From the NCBI RefSeq assembly GCF_006438875.1, contig NZ_RCZH01000001.1:336376-400375 (forward strand): 64,000 nucleotides of DNA. The letters run 5' to 3'. The DNA is from Flavobacterium pectinovorum. GTDB lineage: Bacteria > Bacteroidota > Bacteroidia > Flavobacteriales > Flavobacteriaceae. How positions within the stretch are numbered: the stretch's first letter is position 1; every line of letters starts with the position of its first letter. The notes beneath the pieces were generated by a model, which worked only from the letters and a program-made list of their open reading frames with translations, was not told the origin of the DNA and did not search any database. Of this stretch, positions 27,558-34,700 are shown piece after piece. Position numbers and translations under genes: made by a program.

Positions 27558-28400
27558 TTAAATAAATATTTCCGAATAATAATCACCATTATTTTTTGTT
27601 ATTGATTTTACAGATGGATTAGGATATTGACTGTTCGCCGGTTCTGATGGGGAAAAGTCATTAACAGGATCAATTTCTACAAAACCCGAGTAGGTTAGGG
27701 GTTTTACTTTATTGGTTTCTATTGTGGTTTCTTCTTTTCTGTTGATGTATTTCCAAAGCGTTTTTCGATTATCAAAGTGAATCTTGAAATTTGGACTTAC
27801 TATTTTACCCATAGCATCCACAATATTTTTAGGATTGTTATCGCCTTTCATCGTCAGGGATATAATCCCAAAAACGTCTTGTTTTTCTTGTGTATGAAGT
27901 TCCGATAAGAAATTGTTTGTTGTTGTTTCTGATATTAAATAATCATCGGAAATCAACAGATTATCATTGATTTTTGGAATGTATTTGAACGTTACAGGTT
28001 CTGTTGAAGGTTTTACATTGCTGAATAAAAACATTTGTTTCAGAACAAAATCCAAATTGGTGTAATTCTCAAACTGATAATCGATTATGGAGACAATAAA
28101 ATCCAGTTTCAAATCAGGCGGAACACTTATATATGGATCGGTTTCATCATTTTCTTTTACTTTTATATATACTCGAAATCCTGTTTTGGTTGGTTTAAAC
28201 GCCATTTTGTAGTTCTTTAACCGAATGTTGGTTTCTACAGTAGGCGTTATGGTTGAAAAGGAATCGTCGTCGAAGTTTTGCAGCATTTTTTTCTTATCTG
28301 CTCCAGACATACCTGCATATGTATCTTCGCCGCTGTTCAGGAAATAATTGTGCAAAAATGTTACTTCAAATAACAATGTATATGTAATATTAAAACTCAT
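27558..28400 (-). CDS. Unrecognised protein between cap and sheath genes
   Basis: I do not recognise a family for these 280 residues. There is no signal peptide or membrane segment. The sequence alternates beta-prone blocks such as YTLLFEVTFLHNYFLN, NYKMAFKPTKTGFRVYIKV and VTFKYIPKINDNLLI, and ends with a Pro/Ser/Asn-rich tail. The start overlaps the stop of the Pvc16-like gene by four bases (ATGA), and the sheath gene follows after 18 bases, so it is co-translated with structural genes. It may be a particle component specific to this eCIS type. Confidence 0.75.
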   Translation of the reverse strand: MSFNITYTLLFEVTFLHNYFLNSGEDTYAGMSGADKKKMLQNFDDDSFSTITPTVETNIRLKNYKMAFKPTKTGFRVYIKVKENDETDPYISVPPDLKLDFIVSIIDYQFENYTNLDFVLKQMFLFSNVKPSTEPVTFKYIPKINDNLLISDDYLISETTTNNFLSELHTQEKQDVFGIISLTMKGDNNPKNIVDAMGKIVSPNFKIHFDNRKTLWKYINRKEETTIETNKVKPLTYSGFVEIDPVNDFSPSEPANSQYPNPSVKSITKNNGDYYSEIFI

Positions 28401-28999
28401 GATTGCTCTTTTGTTTTGGTTGTACCTCTGACTTTGCTGATTAGTTGTCCTTCGCCCTGAGCGATATTGCGCTCAATTTGTATCATGCTTACTTTGTATA
28501 ATGCCGATGGAAATTGTTTGCCGCCCAATGTTCCCCAGATATAGTTTAACTCTTCAAATGTGGGCGTATAAAGCTCAACCGAGAATCTGAAGTTGTCTAC
28601 ATTTTCCATTGCAACATTATTTCGGTTATAAATTGTGTTGGCTTGTGTGAAAAGCTTTTTACCCTGAAAAAACGCGATGATTTTTGAAATATCATTAAGC
28701 GAATTGATGTACTTATTTCTATTGGCGCTAAAAAGTAAATAGAGATTTAAATTGATGATGCTGTTTTTATAAATTGTTTTGGTGTTTTCGATAGTATGAT
28801 TAGGAAAGTTTTTTAAAGTAGCTTCTTCGTCGAGATTGATTAAGGTAAGCGCAACTTTATCTTCTAAATTTCCCGATACGATTTCATTTTGTGATTCCAG
28901 TAAAGCAATATTTTCGGCCACAACCGTTTTATCTAAGCCGATTTCGTCGAGATAGTTGTTTACTTGTTCTGTAATTATTTGAATAATTTCAAAAATCAT
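28397..28999 (-). CDS. Pvc16/DUF4255 family cap (tail terminator) protein
   Basis: The 200-residue product fits DUF4255/Pvc16: an N-terminal helix (MIFEIIQIITEQVNNYLDEI), then KVALTLINLDEEATLKN, IINLNLYLLFSANRNKY and, near the end, YTPTFEELNYIWGTLGGKQF. Such proteins cap the distal end of sheath and tube. It is the first gene of the visible locus, facing a 629-base intergenic region, so the main promoter should lie at about 29000-29150. I saw no clear TAnnTTTG element there on this strand. Confidence 0.88.
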   Translation of the reverse strand: MIFEIIQIITEQVNNYLDEIGLDKTVVAENIALLESQNEIVSGNLEDKVALTLINLDEEATLKNFPNHTIENTKTIYKNSIINLNLYLLFSANRNKYINSLNDISKIIAFFQGKKLFTQANTIYNRNNVAMENVDNFRFSVELYTPTFEELNYIWGTLGGKQFPSALYKVSMIQIERNIAQGEGQLISKVRGTTKTKEQS

Positions 29000-29162
29000 C
29001 TTTTGATAAGTTTAAATCGTTATGATATTATTGTATGAAATTTGCTTTGGGGCGCAGATTGAAAAATAGAAGAATAATCCTCAGGTTTCATTTTAAGCTT
29101 GTAACAGAAAAAAGAGAGCTTGTAGATTTTTGACCAAATTAGAAAAACAAGAAGGTATTATG

Positions 29163-29190
29163 AAAGGGGAAAAAACCCCTTTTTTTTACT
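29163..29190 (+). terminator. Orphan intrinsic terminator-like hairpin
   Basis: AAAGGGG, an A-rich loop and CCCCTTT form a stem directly followed by a T-run (CCCCTTTTTTTTAC). This fits a rho-independent terminator on the plus strand. No plus-strand gene lies between the eCIS start and this point, so it may end a short unannotated transcript or block transcription entering from the left. Confidence 0.6.
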
Positions 29191-29598
29191 TTTATTTAAG
29201 TTTTAAATATTTGATTATCAGTGTTTTATATTTAAAAAATAAGTTTTATTTTATTTTTTTTGAAAAATTGAGCGTCAGAAATTATAAAACCCAGATAATT
29301 TTAATGAATAAAAAATTGTAAATCGTTCAATTTTAGGTTTTTATGAGAATTTAAATTGTAGATTTTACATTTATACATTTAAGATTGCATTCTGTTAAAT
29401 AAACAGAACCAAACGAATATAGTTTCTCTTTGATTTGTTGTTTTTTTGATGATAACAGTCTGTAAAAGAGAAATATATTAAAGAAAAAAGAGGTGATAAA
29501 AGCTGATATTTCCAGTGTTTCAGCGGATATAATATTAAGTTTAGGTGAAATATTTAAATATAAGTCATTCTTTTTCAGTTCAGTAATGTTAAATATCT

Positions 29599-29606
29599 TA
29601 CATTTG
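29599..29606 (+). promoter_or_regulatory. Bacteroidota -7 element for the cold-shock gene
   Basis: TACATTTG matches the TAnnTTTG consensus and lies 23 bases before the ATG of the cold-shock gene. A clear -33 TTTG is not seen at the usual spacing, so the call is moderate. It implies a short leader. Confidence 0.45.
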
Positions 29607-29628
29607 TCTCCAATAAATAATTATTAAG

Positions 29629-29820
29629 ATGCAAGAAGGTACAGTAAAATTCTTCAATGAAGAAAAAGGTTTTGGTTTTATTACACCAAAAAACGGTGGA
29701 AGTGAAATTTTTGTTCACGTTTCAGGTCTAACAGAAAACATTCGTGAAAACGACGAAGTACGTTATGACGTAGCAGAAGGAAAAAAAGGTCCTAACGCAG
29801 TAAACGTTGTTGTGGCTTAA
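29629..29820 (+). CDS. Cold-shock protein, CspA family
   Basis: The 63-residue product is a complete cold-shock domain with both RNA-binding motifs: RNP1-type KGFGFITP and RNP2-type IFVHVSG. The start MQEGTVKFFNEEKGFGF and end GKKGPNAVNVVVA are standard. These proteins bind single-stranded RNA or DNA and melt RNA structure. It is monocistronic, with a promoter element just upstream and a strong terminator just downstream, and runs divergently from the eCIS locus. Confidence 0.96.
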   Translation: MQEGTVKFFNEEKGFGFITPKNGGSEIFVHVSGLTENIRENDEVRYDVAEGKKGPNAVNVVVA

Positions 29821-29835
29821 AACATAAGTGGCACA

Positions 29836-29873
29836 CAAAAAAAGCCCATTTCGTAAGAAATGGGCTTTTTTTT
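29836..29873 (+). terminator. Intrinsic terminator of the cold-shock gene
   Basis: GCCCATTTC, a GTAA loop and GAAATGGGC form a perfect 9-bp stem at 29844-29865, with an A-run before and a T-run after. It can act in both directions. The hairpin starts 23 bases after the stop codon. Confidence 0.92.
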
Positions 29874-30018
29874 ATAGAATTAATTTGTACTATGTTTTAT
29901 AAATATAGTTTTCTTCTTTATAAAAATAATTTTCTTGTTGTGCAATCAAATTCATGCTTGACAGAATTCCTATAATAAACTACGAATGTTGATTTTAGTT
30001 TCATTTTATACAGTAAAG

Positions 30019-30579
30019 TCATTTTTTCTTTTGTGGCGTTAAAGCTAACTTTATTAATTCATCAAATTGGATTTTATTTTTAATATCATAATCCTCCTGA
30101 TTGCCATTAATTATGATCACATCAAACTTTTTCCAATTCTTAATATAAATTTTAATGTTTTTTGAGATTTCTCTCTTGAATTTGAAGTCTGAATATTGAT
30201 TCGTTTTTCTATTAATTCCCTCCATGTCGTATTTATATTTTCCGTTACTATTTTCTGTGATAAATATCGGAACGTCATTGTCAAAATATATTTGGCATTT
30301 TCTACTATATTCTACGAAGTCTGGTTTTTTATCCGTTTCGAAATTTACTTTTTTAATTCCGTGTTTATCTTTTGTTATATAAATTAGAGTATCTATCATG
30401 GTAAAATTCCAATTAGGGACTTGTTCTAATGATTTTTCCTGGATACCTTTTTCAATTTTTAAAACTTTTGAATCAATGGATTTTTTCTTTTTTTCACTTA
30501 AATCATTTTTATTAGTGCCCTGAGAATAATTATTTATACAAAAGCAGCAAATAAAAATTATGGAGAAGATTTTGTTCAT
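30019..30579 (-). CDS. Small secreted protein of unknown function
   Basis: The 186-residue product starts with a signal peptide (MNKIFSIIFICCFCINNYSQ), ending in the SQ/AQ-type cleavage site common in Flavobacteriia. The mature part is Lys/Asp/Asn-rich with beta-prone segments (MIDTLIYITKD, KIYIKNWKKFDVIIINGN). I do not recognise a family. It stands alone, convergent with the terminator of the cold-shock gene and divergent from a broken plus-strand gene. Confidence 0.7.
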   Translation of the reverse strand: MNKIFSIIFICCFCINNYSQGTNKNDLSEKKKKSIDSKVLKIEKGIQEKSLEQVPNWNFTMIDTLIYITKDKHGIKKVNFETDKKPDFVEYSRKCQIYFDNDVPIFITENSNGKYKYDMEGINRKTNQYSDFKFKREISKNIKIYIKNWKKFDVIIINGNQEDYDIKNKIQFDELIKLALTPQKKK

Positions 30580-30762
30580 ATTTAAAGTTTAATAAATAGA
30601 GAGCAATTTATAGAAAAAGGTTGGGAAAAAAGTTTGAATATTCTCGATTAAATTTCATTATATCTATTTTCTTTAAATAAAAATCTCTTTGATAGTTTAC
30701 TAGAATTCTTTCTATATTAGCACAAATAATGTCTTACCTACAAGCGTAAAGCAACCCAATAA

Positions 30763-31343
30763 TTGAAAGCAATACAAAATTATAATACCATGACATACCA
30801 AGATTTCCTAACAAATTGTTTTGAAGAATTAGAAAAATTGCAAGATAACTTAAATAAGGCTTATGATATTAATTCTTATACAAGTTGGGAGTATGATCAA
30901 CCAAGTGGTATTATAACACTTTCGAAATCTGATTATCAGCTATTTGCTGTAATTTAATTGGTGGTATTGGAGTTTACAGACCTTTTTTTGATCATTTAAA
31001 AATTCATCTTGTACTAACCGAATTGATTGATAACGATTTAGCCGAGAGAGAAAGAACTAAATATGTTGATTGCGAAAACCATGACAGGAGAAGAAGAGCG
31101 TTTATCTGCCAACATTTAAAAGAAGGAAGCAAAAATGGATTTGAAGAATCTTTTGAAACATTTGAAGACATGGAATTTGAGTACGAAGATGATGATTTTG
31201 TAGCTTGGTGTAACGAATGTGAAAAAGTGAGAGTTGAAGAAGGTAGTTTAGATGGAAAATGTTGGGAACAAGGCGAATTTAAAATCGTTTGTGAAAAATG
31301 TTACTTCAAAATTAAAGAAAGTAACATCGAAAATTTAATATGA
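30763..31343 (+). pseudogene. Gene of unknown function split by an apparent one-base deletion
   Basis: Two frames join smoothly if one A is added in the GTAATTT at about 30949-30955. The first frame reads TYQDFLTNCFEELEKLQ to SKSDYQLFAV, then hits a stop. The shifted frame continues LIGGIGVYRPFFDHLKIHL into ERERTKYVD and runs to 31343. A probable original ATG is at 30790 (MTYQDF) or 30763. The first part resembles small bacterial proteins with a WxYDQ.tG motif (perhaps DUF6882-like, from memory). The second has CNEC and CEKC pairs that could bind zinc. The second half could start at TTG 31023, but the coding-like continuity upstream argues for a frameshift or a sequencing error. The stop overlaps the next ATG. 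Confidence 0.65.
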
Positions 31344-32260
31344 AAAATTACATTCTGATTTTATTAATATTATTTATAACCGTGACGGCTGACGGGCAAA
31401 AGAAAATGGAAAATAAATTTATTACTTGGAAGAACTTTGTTGATGGATTTGGTAAGGAAATGGTTTCTGCTGAAGATGTTTTTAAAAATATGGTTAAAAG
31501 TGGAGTGAAAGATCATTGCTTAACCAAAATGGATTTCACTTTTATTTCAGATAGTAAAGAAAATCTAATTCGATTAAGTGAGTTCTTAAAATCCCATTAT
31601 CCATATACGTTGAGAGAAGTAAAAAAATATGGAACTCTTTGGGAAATAAACGGAGAAACAAATGAGATTCCAATAACAAAAGACAATTTGTTGTATTGGA
31701 GTTTGGATATGTATAAAAGGGGATATGAATTTGATTCAACTCTAGACGCTTATGGAGGATTTTTTGACCCAAAAGAACCCAAATTTCCAGATCTGGACGC
31801 TTCAAAAGCAGAATATTATTTTGACAAAGGACTGGAATGTTATAATAATGCAGATTTAAGCGGATCCATATTTAATTGGTCGTTAACTATTGCTGTTGAT
31901 GCCAAAGACCCAAATGCATATTATTCCAGAGCAATAGTAAAAAATGAATTGCATACTTGGAAATCTGCTCTTGAAGATTATGATAAAGCTTTAGAAATTG
32001 CGCCAAAATTTGCAAGTGCCTTAATAAACAGAGGAGGACTTAAAGATGAAAATGGAGATTATCAAGGTGCAATTCTTGATTATCAAAAAGTATTGCAACT
32101 CGACGATTCAGATATTGAAGATAAACAACAAGCATATTTTAATCTTGGTAATACAAAACTTAATCTGAAAGACAAGAATGCAGCTTGTGAAAACTGGAAG
32201 AAAGCATTGGAACTTGGAGCAAAATACGCGAAGGATAAAATTGATGAACATTGTAAATAA
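31340..32260 (+). CDS. Secreted RraB-like plus TPR protein
   Basis: The 306-residue product has a signal peptide (MKNYILILLILFITVTADGQ). Residues about 60-140 resemble the RraB family: DFTFISDSKENLIRLSEFL, LWEINGETNEIPITKDNLL and YEFDSTLDAYGGFF. RraB was described as a ribonuclease E inhibitor. From about 150 to 300 there are three TPR-like units (AEYYFDKGLECYNN, AYYSRAIVKNEL, ALEDYDKALEIAPKFASAL, AYFNLGNTKLN). Export makes an RNase role unlikely here; the RraB-like fold is probably used as a protein-binding module. The ATG overlaps the preceding stop (ATGA), which suggests the broken upstream gene was once its operon partner. Confidence 0.75.
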   Translation: MKNYILILLILFITVTADGQKKMENKFITWKNFVDGFGKEMVSAEDVFKNMVKSGVKDHCLTKMDFTFISDSKENLIRLSEFLKSHYPYTLREVKKYGTLWEINGETNEIPITKDNLLYWSLDMYKRGYEFDSTLDAYGGFFDPKEPKFPDLDASKAEYYFDKGLECYNNADLSGSIFNWSLTIAVDAKDPNAYYSRAIVKNELHTWKSALEDYDKALEIAPKFASALINRGGLKDENGDYQGAILDYQKVLQLDDSDIEDKQQAYFNLGNTKLNLKDKNAACENWKKALELGAKYAKDKIDEHCK

Positions 32261-32334
32261 ATTATAAACTTTTAGGGAATTATAACCCGTACGATTTCCT
32301 ATTATTAATAAAAATGATTCTCAAAAAAGCATCT

Positions 32335-32796
32335 ATGAATTCAAAGATTATAGTATTATTACTTTTTCCCGTAATGAGCTGTTTTGCACAAGACCTAAAT
32401 ATTCGTTATAGTGATACGTTGTCGATGTTTGAAAAAGAGCTGGCACAATGTATAAAAGACCATAATGATCATGAACTCGATTGTAGAAAGGAATATTACC
32501 ATGTTTTGCAGGATTATGAATCGGATGTATATTTTGCAGTAATTAAAGTCAAAGAAAAAACAAAAACTGCTGCCGAAATAGATGTAATGCAACGTGCAGA
32601 AGGCGAATGGAAAAGAGCATCGTACTGGTATATCGCTAAATTAATGGCAGAGTTTAAACAAAAACATCCAGGCAAATTTGTATGGGATACTGATGCCAAT
32701 TTAAAAGATGACACAAGAATCTTCTATATAAAAACCGCTCAGTATTTTACAGATCGAATGAACTATTTGCTAAGTTTGGTAAAAAACGATAAATAA
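32335..32796 (+). CDS. Secreted LprI-like (DUF1311-type) protein
   Basis: I start at the ATG at 32335, which gives a good signal peptide (MNSKIIVLLLFPVMSCFAQ); an upstream ATG at 32314 adds seven residues. The mature part has a conserved Cys pair (QCIKDHNDHELDC) followed by RAEGEWKRASYWYIAKL. This recalls the lysozyme-inhibitor LprI N-terminal domain, in which a Cys-rich helical hairpin carries an aromatic W-rich stretch. The match is by pattern only. The gene lies between the TPR protein and a hydrolase gene with its own promoter. Confidence 0.5.
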   Translation: MNSKIIVLLLFPVMSCFAQDLNIRYSDTLSMFEKELAQCIKDHNDHELDCRKEYYHVLQDYESDVYFAVIKVKEKTKTAAEIDVMQRAEGEWKRASYWYIAKLMAEFKQKHPGKFVWDTDANLKDDTRIFYIKTAQYFTDRMNYLLSLVKNDK

Positions 32797-32897
32797 TTCT
32801 TTTGAGATTGATTTGGAACTACATTTGAAACAGTACTAAGATTCTTAAAAATGAAATAAAAAGCAGGCAGTTTTAAATTAAGTATGGATTGATTTCT

Positions 32898-32905
32898 TAG
32901 CTTTG
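32898..32905 (+). promoter_or_regulatory. Bacteroidota -7 element for the alpha/beta hydrolase gene
   Basis: TAGCTTTG matches TAnnTTTG exactly, 29 bases before the ATG at 32934. No clear -33 TTTG partner is seen, so this is a moderate prediction. Confidence 0.45.
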
Positions 32906-32933
32906 TAGAACAAAAACAAATACTTTTCCTGTC

Positions 32934-33893
32934 ATGCCAGTAATTGAAGAATCAGAATATAATTTTCCTCCGATTATTCATCGTAACCGGCACGTGTCTA
33001 CTATTTACGCTGCTTTGTTCAAAAGGTTTGAAGTTCCGGAATATACAAGGGAAAAACAGGAATTAAGTGACGGAGATTTTATCAATATAGATTTTATCAT
33101 AAAAGATCCAAAAAAAGCAGTGATTTTGTGTCATGGCTTAGAAGGAGATTCCCGCAGAACTTATAATAATAGCTGTGCGGCGTATTTTCAGCAGAAAGAT
33201 TTTTCGGTTTTTGCATGGAATAATAGAACTTGCGGAGGAGAAATGAATCGGTTGCCACGACTTTATCATCATGGCGCAGTTGATGATCTGGATGAAGTGG
33301 TTCAGTTTGTTTTGAATAAAGGATTCGAAGAGGTTTATTTGATTGGATATTCGATGGGAGGCGTTCAGCTTCTGAATTATTTAGGCTGGACAAAAATTGA
33401 TAAGCGCATCAAAGCAGCGGTTACGATTTCAGTGCCAACTCATATTGCGACAAGCGCAGAAGTACTCAAACAGGGCTTTAACAGAGTTTATTTAAAGAAT
33501 TTTACCATTGATATCAAAAGAAAACTAAAGTACAAAGCAGCACAGTTTCCTGATTTTATAAACCGTGATCAAATTGATGGCATTACTTCTTTTGATGAGG
33601 TTGATCATTATTTTACAGCGCCGCTGCATGGCTTTGCAAGCAAAGACGACTATTATGAGCGCGTTTCTCCAGAATTTTCACTTAAAGATATTACGACTCC
33701 GGTTTTAATTATTAATTCGCTTGATGATCCTTTTTTAAGCGAAAGATGTTACCCAAGATCTATAGCTCGAGACAGTGCATTTGTTTATCTTGAAACCCCA
33801 AAGTATGGAGGTCATTGTGCTTTTCCGCTGCGTAATTCGACGTATTCATACGCAGAGACAAGAGCCTATGAGTTTTTTCAATCCGGTAAATAA
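32934..33893 (+). CDS. Alpha/beta hydrolase, YheT/ABHD1-3 type
   Basis: The 319-residue product fits the YheT-like family (COG0429). It has the N-terminal motif FPPIIHRNRHVSTIYAALF, the oxyanion region ILCHGLEGDSRRTY, the nucleophile elbow GYSMGG with Ser140, a late acidic residue in INSLDDPFLSE, and a His in PKYGGHCAFP. Length is normal. There is no signal peptide. Family members are probably esterases or lipases acting on membrane lipids; the substrate here is unknown. It is probably transcribed alone. Confidence 0.9.
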   Translation: MPVIEESEYNFPPIIHRNRHVSTIYAALFKRFEVPEYTREKQELSDGDFINIDFIIKDPKKAVILCHGLEGDSRRTYNNSCAAYFQQKDFSVFAWNNRTCGGEMNRLPRLYHHGAVDDLDEVVQFVLNKGFEEVYLIGYSMGGVQLLNYLGWTKIDKRIKAAVTISVPTHIATSAEVLKQGFNRVYLKNFTIDIKRKLKYKAAQFPDFINRDQIDGITSFDEVDHYFTAPLHGFASKDDYYERVSPEFSLKDITTPVLIINSLDDPFLSERCYPRSIARDSAFVYLETPKYGGHCAFPLRNSTYSYAETRAYEFFQSGK

Positions 33894-33917
33894 TCTATTG
33901 AATTACACCCAATGTAC

Positions 33918-34072
33918 AATGTCATTAAGTTAAGCTTTCAGAAAATAAAATTATGGCAAATCAAATCCGTTTTTATCCGCGTTTTCGCTTTAGCGAATCA
34001 GTAAAATCAGCGTCTAATTTTGACACGGATAAAACAGATTTACTTCGTAAAAACGCTGATAAAAACGGATTT
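33918..34072. repeat. Inverted-repeat element between convergent genes
   Basis: AAATCCGTTTTTATCCGCG opens a 23-bp arm at 33963-33985, which pairs with 34050-34072 with one mismatch around a roughly 64-base spacer. Just left of it, at 33918-33934, is AATGTCATTAAGTTAAG. That 17-mer recurs at 45758 and 46117 in the repeat array of this window. The element lies between the ends of the hydrolase and lipoprotein genes and could also help terminate both transcripts. Confidence 0.65.
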
Positions 34073-34094
34073 TTATAATTACTTTGTTATTGAA

Positions 34095-34607
34095 TTACTT
34101 TTTTTTATTCTCAAGCTTAACTTGGAATTTACCAAAATACGGATTGTCTGCCATTAGCGAATGTCCGATTACTAAAATATGATTTCCTTTTTGTTGGAGT
34201 GGAATTTTCAAATCCATTCCAAAAGGTCCGTCTGAAGATTTATCGGGAAAAATAATTTGGTTAAAACGAATGTTTCCTTTTCCTGTTGCCGGAATAATCG
34301 TTGCGTTCAATTCGCCTGAATCTTCATTTTTAAATTTGATATATATTCTCGAATGAATAGAATCCAGAGAACCTTCGGCAGTAAACAAACCTTTTTCATC
34401 ACTAAAATTCATAGCTATAGTGTCGCCAATTTGTTTATTCTCTTCTTTTTTGTCTTCTTCTTTTTTGTCTTCTTCCTTTTTGTTTTCGACTTTATTTTTA
34501 GTTGCGGAAATAGTGTCTGACACGACGTCGACAGAAGTTTTCGTATTCTCTTTTTGTTGACATGAAAAAAAGAAAATTGATAGGAGAAGGATGGTATAAT
34601 TTTTCAT
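34095..34607 (-). CDS. Lipoprotein with charged repeat linker
   Basis: The 170-residue product has a lipoprotein signal (MKNYTILLLSIFFFSCQQ, Cys16). A Lys/Glu/Asp-rich linker (KKEEDKKEEDKKEENK) follows, then a beta-rich C-terminal domain of about 100 residues (MNFSDEKGLFTAEG, RIYIKFKN, KGNHILVIGHSL). The linker probably spaces the domain from the membrane. I do not recognise a family. It lies downstream of the subtilase gene on the same strand, 93 bases away, and may be transcribed with it. Confidence 0.7.
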   Translation of the reverse strand: MKNYTILLLSIFFFSCQQKENTKTSVDVVSDTISATKNKVENKKEEDKKEEDKKEENKQIGDTIAMNFSDEKGLFTAEGSLDSIHSRIYIKFKNEDSGELNATIIPATGKGNIRFNQIIFPDKSSDGPFGMDLKIPLQQKGNHILVIGHSLMADNPYFGKFQVKLENKKK

Positions 34608-34700
34608 AAAAAGTATTTTTAGTAAAACATCTCAAATTTAGTTCCTTTTTTGAGCGCATTTGTTATATAATAGCATTTGGAATTTGCAGGATCTGTATGT

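Larger units (their letters stand above)
29000..29628. other. Divergent intergenic region between eCIS locus and cold-shock gene
   Basis: These 629 bases hold no convincing gene. They should contain the promoter of the leftward eCIS operon, and they do contain that of the rightward cold-shock gene. The middle is very AT-rich. A strong plus-strand intrinsic terminator at about 29163-29190 has no upstream gene to serve. The short open frame from 29130 is low-complexity Phe/Tyr/Leu and is not believed. Confidence 0.7.

Noticed and set aside
1..28999. Prophage
   Set aside because: There are no capsid, portal, terminase, integrase or lysis genes; the set fits an eCIS.
1..28999. Type VI secretion system
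   Set aside because: VgrG, PAAR and sheath occur in both, but DUF4157, CIS_TMP, Pvc16, DUF5908 and the LysM protein point to eCIS, and no TssJ, TssL or TssM is present.
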